Assembly: GCA_030686995.1 (NCBI GenBank)
Contig: CM060680.1
Location: 197,829,322 to 197,893,321, forward strand
Length of the DNA stretch: 64,000 nt
Source: Artemisia argyi
Lineage: Eukaryota > Streptophyta > Magnoliopsida > Asterales > Asteraceae
Reading direction: 5' to 3'
Shown: positions 22,149 to 33,300 of the stretch, in pieces
Layout of the letters: every line of letters starts with the position of its first letter
How positions within the stretch are numbered: position 1 is the first letter of the stretch
Made by a program: the position numbers and the translations under genes
Notes under the pieces: model-generated
Told to the model about the DNA's origin: nothing
Databases searched by the model: none
Seen by the model: the letters and a program-made list of their open reading frames with translations, nothing else

Positions 22149-23557
22149 TGATGCGTGGGAATCGCACCTTGCTTTACCTCTCGAGGGATCTCGAGAAGCT
22201 TACAACCCCCACCAGGCAGTGTACCTGATCGTTGTAGTATAGTATAGTGACAAGTACCGGGGGATTGATCGTTCAGCTTAGGAATAGTGTCGCTAGGATT
22301 AGAAAACCTAATTAATAGTTCTAGAGGTGAGAGATGATTATTTTTGTATTTTTATATTTTTATGAAAGCAATTAAAATCTCGGGTTTTGAAGGAGTGGGC
22401 GGAATTAGTTGCTATTCAACTAACCCAAAGCTAAGATGCAATCAAAATAAAATAATAAAAATGAAATTAAACTAAATTAAACTAAGGTTGTGAGCAGTAA
22501 TTGGATAAATTGTGTTTACTTAGACTTCATTACTCCCTAGATATCTTTTACATGTTAATTACTTGTTACACTTGTATGAATGACGGGTTGTATTCCTTAA
22601 TACCATTCGTGGGGTGGCATACATAACTCCCCAACTCTATGAGCTCTTATCTCCTCCTACACCATGACCCAGCACAACTATAGGGATTGTAAACAGTGGC
22701 TCATGCATTAAATACAACCAATAAAGACCTAGTACGCCTCGGTTCATGTTTCTTAAGACGTTCAAGCATGTTACCATTTGGAGATCTGCCAGTTTTCTTA
22801 AGCCTAACATATAAATCATTCATTCAAAACAAGAATAGACAAGTAATCAACACATAATCAACATCTAGGTTTCATTAGATCTAAGCAAACACAAGAGAGA
22901 TCTAGCCTAGCATAATGGAATTGAGACAAGAACAAGAGATAAACAACCAACACATAGACATATTGATTGAATTGAAAGTACACTTATCTCAATTACAATG
23001 CAAGGTCTCAAGGGTTTGGAACCCTTGAAAAACCTGTGAAAGAGGCACCAAAATCGTCTTTAGGGTTTCACCAAAACTTCTCTTCTCTTGATGAAAAAAA
23101 ACTAGAAAACTATATATAGGAAAAAGAATCTGACGGCGTCAAGAGTTAATTCTGACGCCGTCACCTCGCCGCCATAAACTTCCTCGGACGGCCTTGATCC
23201 ACTTATGACGGCCTATGTGACGCCGTCACCACCCACGGTAAATTATTCTTGGCCACTTTGACGCCGTCACCAGTTCGTCTGACGCCGTCACCACCTTCGA
23301 TATTTAATTCTTCATGTCTGACGCCGTCAAGCTTTTGGTCTTGACGCCGTCACCTTGTATTTCCAGCTTGGATTTTTGGTACTTTGCCGTTTTCTTCACT
23401 TTATGCTCCAAAAACGTCCAAAATAGCCTCTTTTCCAGAATTCACTCTCCAAACACCTAAAATCACAAAAGGAACGATTTAGGGCAATATTTGATCAAAT
23501 AAAGTCGGATTCGGGCTTAAATGACCCCCTAAAAACGGATCATTTTTCGCCTCATCA
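22149..23557 (-). repeat. Element B 5' LTR
   Basis: 1409 bp, nearly identical to 15538-16946. On the minus strand it starts TGATGAGGCG like A's LTR. TATA CCTATATATAG at about 23107-23117. Confidence 0.95.
23129..23356 (-). promoter_or_regulatory. Array of TGACGCCGTCA dyads in B's U3
   Basis: Seven or eight copies of TGACGCCGTCA or one-base variants (for example at about 23131, 23153, 23218, 23258, 23280, 23318, 23341) directly upstream, on the minus strand, of the TATA box. Confidence 0.65.
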
Positions 23558-24410
23558 AGTATTCATACAAATCATTCAATATGTCTATGTGTTGTGTGAT
23601 TATATCTTACGCTTGTCTTCTCTTTAACATGCTAGGCTAAATCTTTCTTGTGTTTGCTTAGATGTACTGAAACCTAGATGTTGATTATGGGTTGATTATT
23701 TGTTTATAATTGTTACGGATGATTGTATTCGATGTTAGGCTTAAGAAAACTGGCAGACTTCCATTGGTAACTTGCTTGATCGTCTTAAGAAACATGATCG
23801 GAGGTGTACTACAATTTTTGGTTGTATTTAATGCGTAAGAGAATTCTAATGATCCCATGTTAGGAGCTTCTAACGGCTCGACATAGGAGTGAAGTAGGAT
23901 CTTATAGAGTTAGGGAATATTGTACACGGCCCTACGACTAGTATTAAGGAATATGACCCGTCATCCATGCAATTGTAACAAGCTAATCAACCTGTAAAAG
24001 ATATATAGGGAGTAATGAAATCTAAGTAAACACAACTTTCCTCATTATTGTTTCCACGACATTAGTATAATAGTTTCATTTTCATTTTTGTTATTTTATT
24101 TTGATTGCATCTTTAGATTAATTGGGTTAGTCGGCTAGCAACTAATTCCGCCCACTCCTTCAAAACCTGAGATTTTAATTACTTTCTATAAAATATAAAA
24201 ATACAAAAAGAATCATCCCTCACCTCTAGACCTAGTTTAATAGGCTTTCTAATCCTAGCGACACTATTCCGGAGTTGAACGATCAATCTCCCGGTACTTG
24301 TCAATATACTATACTACAATAATCAGGTACACTGCCTGGTGGAGGTTGTAAGCTTCTTGAGATCCCTTGAGAGGTAAAACCTGTTGTGAGGGCACAATTC
24401 CCACGTATCA
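23558..24410 (+). repeat. Element A 3' LTR, second part
   Basis: Starts with the duplicated AGTAT and matches about 9795-10652; ends CCACGTATCA, followed by the GCGTG target duplicate. Confidence 0.92.
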
Positions 24411-24917
24411 GCGTGCATGCATTTATTAAGACCCACGATGGCAGAAAGGATGAGTAAACTTAATAAATAACTCGTTGAGTAAGAGGGTTGCAAACCCATC
24501 AACATTGGATCACGCATCCTTGCTAAACACCTTACTCTCAAGATGTTGAAGTAAGTTTAATGCGCATCCCACGAAGGATATGCAACAATGCACACTGTGC
24601 ACATTTAGCAATTTAGGAGCCAAGACTCTTGGTTCCTTGACACGGTATTTGCAGCACGCTGCAAGTTAATCCATATACTTATGAATTTTTTATTCACATA
24701 TATTTATTAAGTTATGGATTTAATAAAAATTTTTCTAAGTACGTTTTGGTCACAATTTGACTCTTGGAAAGTCTTTCACGAAAAGACAAATAATATAAGT
24801 ACAAATAGGATGATACAAATACGCGTACAAAAAACCAACTTCATCTTTTCATTATAAACTACGGGTTTATACAAGGGCTAGATTCAACATATAAAAAAAA
24901 AGTGAATCTATAATAAT
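24411..24917. other. Element D spacer between pol and the antisense gene
   Basis: Continues from 9206. No coding content recognised. It is the 3' flank of the antisense gene that ends at 24918. Confidence 0.6.
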
Positions 24918-27515
24918 CTAAATACTACGAGTACGTTTATGCCTTGAACTACTAGCAGTGGACGCTACATGCCCAGCCTCCTCAAGCCTTTTCAGTAGGC
25001 TACTATCTTCCTGCGACACTGTTGGCACGCTGACAGGAATCCCATCAGACCTAGGAAGATGCGCTGCACCCATACCGCACAGGATCGCCTTCCCTTTCAC
25101 ACCCTTCTTCCTTGCATGCCTTGTAGCATGGGCTTCCAAGGACTTCTTCAAGGATACTTCTTTTTCCAAAGCGAAAGGGTTCAATACATCTCGTGGGCGC
25201 TCAAATACAGGAACATGTAGCTGAGATTCATCCGACTTCAAAAAGAAGTCAGGCTGCGCCTCAACGTCCTCTGCTATGTGCCTCGCCAGAGTTAACCCCT
25301 CCATAATTACACCAATGGGGTAATCCTAGTCACGCTCCAGTTGAGCGATGCGGGGGAACTCGAAGATCTTCATCTTCTGCATGGCTGCAACAAGCTCCGC
25401 ATAACCATCTCCAGCATAGCCTGACACTTCTGCGAGGGGCACCGTCAACATCTTCCCCTTGTGCAGCTCTTCCACGGCTTCAGCCTTGCCACGCGCCAAG
25501 GCACAATGCATGACATTCCCAAAAGCCTCAAGAACTTCTGGGGACTCTAGCGTGCCCATAGCAGCCAAGCGAAGACCATGACTGATCAGCCACCTACGAA
25601 TAAAACAACAACCCATTAGGAGACAATAATTTCAAAGGAATTAAATGTAAAAAGCTGCAAAAGAAATCAACAGGAACTAAGTACCTGCGCTCCGCAACAG
25701 CAGACAATAAGTGAGGGTACAACTCCTCATCGTACCCAATGCTAAGCTTGCGCAACTTACCCTCCTGTCTCTCCAAGGCGTCCTCTACAGCCTTGCGGAA
25801 GTCATCCAACAGAGCAAAATGCTTGCTCTTATTCTCCTGCAGGTACTTCAACCCCCACACGCAGGTAGCATTGTACTGGTTAAAGGCAGCACGCTCATGG
25901 CTCAAGTCAGCCAGTAGAGATAACCTTTCATCCGCAAGCCTCTTGGAGTGCGCAATTGTTGACTCAATGGCAGCTTGAGCACTCGCTAACTGCGCCTTCA
26001 GCGACGCAATCTCCTCATCCTTTTGGGCGCTGCTGCTACCTTCACCAGCGTACTGCGCCTTGAGTAGAGCGACCGATGTGGCCTGGCGCGCAGCAGCCAC
26101 GCTCAACTCCTCTATCAACGCCTCATCAGACATCTCCTCACTAGCCTTGGGAGGCTCCTCCACCTGTGGGTGACTCACCTTAGGTGGCGATTGCTCCATA
26201 TGCGCTGCATCACCCCCTACAGCTTCGTCACTACATACAAAACACAAGAAGTCAAGACATTATATCCAAAAAAAAAGAAGAAGAGAGATGACATTATTAC
26301 TTACTTTGGAGAGGGGGTCTCAGCAGTATCCTGCGCAACCACAGATAGCGACGCCTCCTCATCTGTGGACTCATCCACAGTAATGATGTGGCGCCTGCGC
26401 TTGGATATGCCCTCACCACCGTCACCAGAAGCCTTGCACTTCACTCTCTGACTCGCCTCTTTGGAATCAGTGCCGACCTTGAAGATCCCAACATCTTCAG
26501 AGGACTCAGTGCGAGCAGGCTCAGGGTTTGGCACTTCCTGAGAAGGCACATTCTGCACGGGAGTCGCCACCAACAGGGGTTGGCTGATGTTCGCCGGTTC
26601 CTCTTGCGCATAAGTGCGCCCGACTGTGGCTTCCAGAATGGGTGCCTCACTCTCCCTCAAAGGACGCACCCCCACAATCACCTGAACAGGCTTCGACAGC
26701 TTCACCACACTGAACAAGTCCATCTCTGCGCGACAAGTAACAAACAACAAATAAAATGGAGTTATTAAAGTTGCAATATAAAAGAATGCTTACACTACAT
26801 ATGCGAAGGAAAGGAAGGACAAGCACCCACCCCGGCCGCTCTCATCCAGAAACGTTGGCACCTCATCCGCGCCTTGGAAATAGTTCCGACTAATCCCCAT
26901 GTGCACCAAAAACTCCTCAGGGTAGGAGTTGATGGGGATGCGGTTAGCATTGATGGTCTCCGCGTCATCCATAATGTACGTCCCGGGGTCGGGGCGCTCA
27001 TCCTTTGCCAGCGTCCCCTGAGTATAGAACTCAAAGTGCCAGGGGAACACCGTATCATCCACCCAAAAGAATCTTTCCCTCCAATTCCTGAGGGCGTCTA
27101 CCTTCTAAGTGTAACATTGAAGGCGCCATGCGCGCTTCGAAAACAATACCCACCCGTTTGACCAAGTTGTGTGGTAAAACGCGCGAAAAAGATTGATGGT
27201 CGGGTTTATGGCAAGTAAACGACAGTTTACTTCAAAATTGGTTATCTTCGCCGCACCTATACAGTGTAGCTGAGATATGTGCAGACGATAGTAATTGAGC
27301 ACGTCGCTCAAGAATAGGGAAATGGGCACGCGCTGATTCGCAAACTCGAAAAACCGCGTGTATACCCCTACCTTCCCCTCAGGGAAGTCTGCAATAGATG
27401 CGTCCGCCTCCGATACTACCGGATGCAACGCAAGGGGAATAAAATAGTCCGAGGTGAACTGACGGAGTTCATCCTTGTCCATCTCGGAAGCAAAATTATT
27501 TAATTGGCGAACCAT
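24918..27515 (-). pseudogene. Spliced antisense gene of element D ('putative gypsy type transposon' protein), two TAG stops
   Basis: Four exons: 27515-26831, 26725-26305, 26230-25685, 25593-24918, all with GT-AG introns (105, 74 and 91 bp). The summed length of 2328 bp is an exact multiple of three. Exon 1 carries FPEGKVGVYTRFFEFANQRV and FYHTTWSNGWVLFSKRA, which I recognise as the plant 'putative gypsy type transposon' (Transposase_28) pattern. Exon 2 is acidic with a basic SKRRRH. Exon 3 has a long coiled coil (EEIASLKAQLASAQAAIES). Exon 4 ends in a basic tail. In-frame TAG codons at 27107-27105 and 25328-25326 kill it. Start chosen at the first ATG (MVRQLNN); the frame is open a little further. 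It lies downstream of integrase, head-on to pol, with its own TATA, so it looks like an accessory antisense gene of the Tat element. Confidence 0.75.
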
Positions 27516-27653
27516 TTTTTGAAATATACTTTGATCAAGAAGCACACGCGCTATTACCTTAACGAATACTAGGTTTCTTGGTTGGTGTTTGATGATTCTA
27601 AAAATGGAGGAAATGGCGTTTTACAGTGATAATCACAGTAAAAATGAAGGACC

Positions 27654-27664
27654 CTTTATATAGA
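27654..27664 (-). promoter_or_regulatory. TATA box of the antisense gene
   Basis: On the minus strand CTATATAAAGGG, about 140 bp before the ATG at 27515. It lies between that gene and the 3' LTR of element D and faces away from the LTR. Confidence 0.6.
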
Positions 27665-27904
27665 GTTACCCTTAGCATTGGATGGATGCCATGTGGATCC
27701 CACTAACCCTAATCGTGTGGCTGGAATACCAACAGGTACACCACTTTTCACGACTTTTAAGGAACACGTGTGACTTGTTTAGACTACATGCACCGTATGT
27801 TATTTTTGGCGGGAAATACTTGGAGCTTCCCCGCCACGCTTACCGCTCTCATTGTCAGTCTAGCATACGCGGCCATACCCTGCGCATACTAGACTGGGGA
27901 GACA

Positions 27905-28388
27905 TGATGACGTATAGTCCACACTCGGGTCACGAACCCGACTAATGGACATTACTAATGCCCAAGCCCATCACGAATGGGCTATCATAATAATGATTTG
28001 GGCTACCATGTTAACGGTTTGGGTTCACGAAAGCCCAAACCCAAATATATTATTTATGGTCTTGATAATGATCTTCTATTTATGGGATAGAGATCAATAG
28101 ACCGGATAAGCGTGATACGCCAAAGAGTAAGGAGCACGAAATCAGCTAGATTTCGTGCCTATATAAAGAATATCACGACTCTCATTGAGGTACAATCTGA
28201 AAACCCTAACTCTTCAATACAACCCTAAAACCGATTACTTACTCTCACACCGGAGGATAATCGTGGGAGACAATCCCACGATAAGCCTAACGGTGTTGTT
28301 TGTTTTCTTAGTGCGCAGGTCTCAAGCATTAAGATCTAATTGGTACGAAAACAGGAACCCAAACGAGGAACGCCCAACTTTTGTATCA
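27905..28388 (+). repeat. Probable 3' LTR of element D
   Basis: Preceded by a purine-rich CTGGGGAGACA. Starts TGATGACG and may end TTTTGTATCA. Contains TATA TATATAAAG (28160-28168). The 5' partner is not in the window, so the ends are inferred only from TG...CA and layout. Confidence 0.5.
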
Positions 28389-28818
28389 ACACAAAATCTT
28401 TATAAAATTAAAACGACGTAAAACTATTCAACCCCCTTCTAGTTTTCCACATAATGTGAGAGGCTGTGATGATAGACGTTAAATGTTTTTTTCTTAGACT
28501 TTCAGCGAAACTGAGATTGTGTGCATCTTGGCATGCAAGTTATTAACTTTGCAGGCATGGCAGATTGATCATCTTTTTTTATTTTTTTATTTTTTTTAGT
28601 TTACAAATATGAGCCTTATCAAATGAAACATCTTTTAAATGCTTATGATATTTTTGCATTACCTTTTTATACACAGGTTTCCTCTAATTTATGGTTCGAA
28701 AAGATGCAGTTTAATGTTGCATAAAAATCAATGACTGAGTGTGTAAATGAATACTAAATATCTTATGGATTTTTTATATATAAAGAAAGGAATCAAGCAT
28801 CAAACAATGTTGCTGGCT

Positions 28819-28849
<31 letters not shown>

Positions 28850-30171
28850 GTGGTTTGTTGGTTATTGATATTATAACATCAAATAAGCTCAAGTTCAATG
28901 GTGAGAAATCTTTATATGTTGGTAAGATTTTAAATTAACATGATGAAAAACTCATAAATCTTGACATTATTTATTATGCATTATCTTTTAACTTACATCG
29001 ATACTACCATCAAGCACTAAATCCATGTTGAGAGCATCAGTTACCAAACCATAAATTGTATGATTCTTCGACTTATGGTTTACTAGCTCATGCTCTAACC
29101 ATATATAAATTACTCGAGAACATCAGCATGCATCGCCATAACTGCTTAGATTTGTTTTATGGCACATCATTTTCTTGCATATACATTTTACTACCAAAAG
29201 TCTAACTATTTTCAGTATTTTCTATATGAAGGCCTCGTAAGACTTATCTAACATCAAGTTGTTGGAACGTCTAACATAAAAACATAGAGTTGCAAACGGA
29301 ATGACACGTTTAGATATCATCGTGTTCATCCCAACACTTGACGTAGATAAGAGAATATGCTACAAACATCCTGAAAATATTATGGATAATCGAGTCCTCG
29401 TTAAATCAAACTCACCCAAAAACTGAGAATTATGTAGGTTTGGACTTCTCAATATTATACAACCATGCATGTTTATTTCATACAAATTCCGTAATCTATA
29501 ACCATAAGCATTTTGTCATACCTTTTAAAGTCTACCATTTGTTCTAACATTCCTCAATTTATGATAGATGGAGACTCCAATGACGATTTTAACAAAACAA
29601 TTAAAAAAATGGAAGTGCATGACTCAAACGAGATCATAGGTATTCCAAATTTACCAGAAAATAGAAGATCATTCCTTCTACGACTATCTCGATGTCTCCA
29701 ACTTTTTATATAACACACGAACGTTTGTAATAATCTTTATTGTCCAATCATTCATCAACTTCATATGAACATATGACATTATTTCTTTACTTCCATGGTT
29801 TAAGGAAAAAGAATCCATGCTTTGAGAGATTGTTGCATTAAATGATGATGAGGATGTTGTTGATGATAATGATTTCACCATCATCGTCATAATTTTATCT
29901 CAATGATCTCTCGAACACTGAATTGTTTTCCTCATGCCTCGAACATAAAAGAAAGAATAGTTTACAATTGATGTACAATGTACAATTAATACATAATGTA
30001 ATTATAATAATACTATAACCTAACTTAACGGTAAAAGTTTGGTTTATATCCTTAATGTACTTTTTCAGCACACCATAACTACCATATAAAATTCTTAATC
30101 TTAAAATAACCGAAAAAATATTATTGCTGCCGCTATTTATTTGCTCCTAAATTTTACAATGAGCGGCAGCA
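28389..30171. other. Intergenic, AT-rich
   Basis: No supportable gene. Contains a pure A28 run at 28822-28849. A small motif set AATGTACAATTAATACATAATG near 29970 is unremarkable. Confidence 0.6.
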
Positions 30172-30374
30172 TGTTGACAATAATGAGTTGAGAGAATCAC
30201 ACATTTCACACACACACACAAGAGTGAAAGTGATTTCATTTAGCTGAAAATGTATGTGGTTACAGAGTATATATACAGGAGAAAACTAATAACAGAATAT
30301 TTACAATACTAGTCCTTCAACTATCTAATTGTAACACTTCAGTCCCTGAACTATTATCCAACTCCTCTTTGACA
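30172..30374 (-). repeat. Element E 3' LTR
   Basis: 203 bp, TGTTGACAAT...CTTTGACA on the plus strand. The last codons and stop of pol (30354-30356) fall inside it. Confidence 0.96.
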
Positions 30375-33300
30375 CTCCCCCTCAAGTTGAGAGGTGGAAG
30401 AATTGGAAACTCCCAACTTGAACATGAGTTTTGAATGTTGATCTTCAGGTAAAACTTTTGTAAACACATCTGCAAGCTGTTCCTTTGTAGACACATAAGA
30501 AGGACTAACTTGACCATTCTTCACTTGATCTCTTACATAGTGGCAGTCTACCTCTATGTGTTTGGTTCTAGCATGAAACACAGGATTAGCAGCTATGTAC
30601 AGAGCTGCTTGATTGTCACACTTCAATTCAACTGGACCAAGGTCTTTAATTCCCAAATCTCTTAGTAATGAAACTAACCAGGTCACTTCACAACAAGTTA
30701 GAGCCATTGCTCTGTATTCTGCCTCAGCAGATGATCTTGAAACAACACTTTGTTTCTTTGATTTCCATGAAATAGGAGACTGACCAAGTAATATGCAATA
30801 TCCAGTTGTGGATCTTCTAGTCATTGGACAACTAGCCCAATCACTATCACAATATGCAGTCAGATGAGCAGCAGAGTCATTAGCTAGCAAAATTCCTTGA
30901 CCTGGTGATTTCAACAAGTATCTCAACAAATGCTTAACAGCTTGCATATGAACTGAGGTTGGATTTTGCATAAACTGACTAAGAAGTTGTACTGTGTAGC
31001 AAATGTCAGGTCTAGTAATAGTAAGGTAAATGAGTTTTCCAATGTACTTCCTATATACTTCTGGATCAGAAAGAGGAGTACCAATGTCAACCTGCAACTT
31101 CACATGAGGATCCATGGGTAGCTTATAGGTTTTAGCATTAGACAAGCCTGCTTCATGCAGCAAATCAGTAGTATATTTCTTCTGTGAAATGAAGATGCCT
31201 TGATCACTTTTGCACACTTCCAGACCTAAGAAGTAGTTCAATTCTCCAAGATCCTTCATATGAAAATGAGAACTTAACTGAGACTTCAAAGCTTGAATCT
31301 CACTATTGTCAGAACCAGTTATCATCAAATCATCTACATACACTAACACAGCTGTAAATGATGTACCATTTGATTTGACAAACAATGAATAATCTGCCTT
31401 TGACTGAACATATCCAAAGGACACCAGGGCTGATGACAATTTGGCAAACCATTGTCTTGGTGCTTGCTTGAGACCATAAAAAGATTTTTTAAGTTTACAA
31501 ACAAGGTTTTGATTGGTAGGAACATCTTGCACTTTATCCCCCTTACCAACATAACCTTGTGGCATCTGCATGTAAACTTCTTCAAACAAATCACCATGTA
31601 AAAAGGCATTTGAGACATCCATTTGACAAATATCCCAACCCTTCATGGCTGCAATAGCTAACAAGGCTCTCACAGTCACCATTTTGGCAACTGGAGCAAA
31701 AGTTTCTTCATAGTCTACTCCTTTTCTTTGTCTATTTCCATTTACCACCAGCCTTGCCTTCTTTTTGTCCTCAGAACCATCAGCATTGTACTTTATTTTG
31801 TATATCCAATGACAAGCAATAGCCTTTTTGTCTTTAGGCAAAGTTGTCACTTCCCATGTTTCATTATCTTCCAGAGCTCTAATTTCCACATCCATTGCAT
31901 TGCCCCAGGCAGGAATCTTAATAGCTTCTTTGAAAGATGTTGGTGCAGTGTTGGCTAACAAGGCACACAAAAACGCTTGAAACTGAGATTGCAATGGAGT
32001 AACTGAGACTTGATTGGCTCTTGGCAAATGAGAGGTAACATAGTCTTTAAGCCAACTTGGAGTAACTGGAACTCTGGATGACTTCCTTGTGCCTGAAGGT
32101 TGTGTCTCAGCAGTTGTCTCAAACACTGGTGGAGCAGGCTGTTCAACTTGTTGAACTTCTTCTCCATGAATCTCAGTCTCAGTTCTAACTGGTTCAGGAG
32201 AATGTTGATTCTGCTGATAGGTTTCTGCTGATAGCTGATCCTGCTGATAGGATTCTGCTGACTGTTGATCCTGCTGATAGGATTCTGGTGTAGTAACTGG
32301 TTGAGTGGTAGACATAAAATCCTCATACCAAATAGAAGATGACATAGGAGCAGGTATGGGTTGAAGTACTTGATTCATACTAGACTTTGAATAAGGAAAA
32401 ATATGCTCATAGAATACCACATCCCTGGAAACAAACCTAGTGTGGGTGAGCAAATTGTACAACTTGTACCCTTTTTGATGTTGTGGATAACCAAGAAACA
32501 AACAAGGCACACCTCTGGATTCAAACTTATCAGCAATTCTTGTTGGATTGCTAGCAACAGCCAGGCACCCAAAAACTCTCAAGTGACCATAATCAGGCTT
32601 AGAATGCATCAAAATTTCATAAGGTGTCTTGAATTTTAGAACAGCTGTAGGAAATCTATTGATGAGATAAGTGGCAGTGATAACACAATCTCCCCAATAA
32701 TGCACAAGCAAATGAGCATGTAATCTTAGTGCCCTTTCAATCTCCAAAATATTTCTGTGCTTTCTCTCTACTCTTCCATTCTGCTGAGGTCTATCCACAC
32801 AAGAGGTTTGATGCTCAATTCCTAGAGATTTCATATAAGGGCCTATTGATCCTTTGAGAAATTCTAGTGCATTGTCTGACCTTATTATCTTAATGTCTTT
32901 CTCAAACTGTGTCTTAACAAAAGTATGAAATGACTTTAAGACAGTGAAAGCATCTGATTTCTTAACCAACAAATATGTCCACACAGCTCTACAACAATCA
33001 TCCACTATGGTCAGAAAATACCTATGATGCCCTATAGTTGGAACTTTATAAGGACCCCAGATATCAATGTGAATGAGATGAAATGAAACTTTAGAATGTG
33101 AGACACTAGTAGGATAAGGAAGTTTAGCAAACTTAACCATAGGACAGGTCAAACAAGCTTTATTACTAGCATTAGAATGACACTGAGGTACAGAATCAAT
33201 GTGCTTAAAAGTAGAGTTTGAAACATGACCAAGCCTATGATGCCATAGACTATATGAATTGTTGAAAACACTGAAAGCAAATGTATCAGGAACAGAACAG

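Larger units (their letters stand above)
15538..23557 (-). mobile_element. Element B: gag-protease-only LTR element nested in A's 3' LTR
   Basis: Bounded by AGTAT duplications (15533-15537 and 23558-23562). The two LTRs are each 1409 bp, and I count about ten differences by eye (under 1 percent), so it is young. Order on the minus strand: 5' LTR, tRNA-Asp type PBS, one long gag-protease ORF, twin hairpin, about 2.4 kb of non-coding DNA, polypurine stretch, 3' LTR. It has no RT, RNase H or integrase. Its LTR is related to that of A. Confidence 0.95.
9207..24410 (+). mobile_element. Element A: non-autonomous Ty3/gypsy-like LTR element, containing nested element B
   Basis: Bounded by 5-bp target duplications GCGTG (9202-9206 and 24411-24415). 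It has TG...CA LTRs of about 1.44 kb, a primer-binding site, a protease-like ORF and a polypurine-like stretch. The 3' LTR is interrupted at 15537 by element B. The LTRs differ clearly (about ten differences plus a gap in the first 110 bases), so A is old. No RT, RNase H or integrase is present, so it must be mobilised in trans. Internal length without nested MITEs is about 3.5 kb. Confidence 0.9.

Noticed and set aside
24958..26451. Several plus-strand ORFs of 60-126 residues
   Set aside because: They are shadows of the GC-richer exons of the antisense gene on the minus strand.
28822..28849. Poly-A run as the tail of a retroposed gene or LINE
   Set aside because: No coding or SINE-like sequence upstream and no matching target duplication around it.
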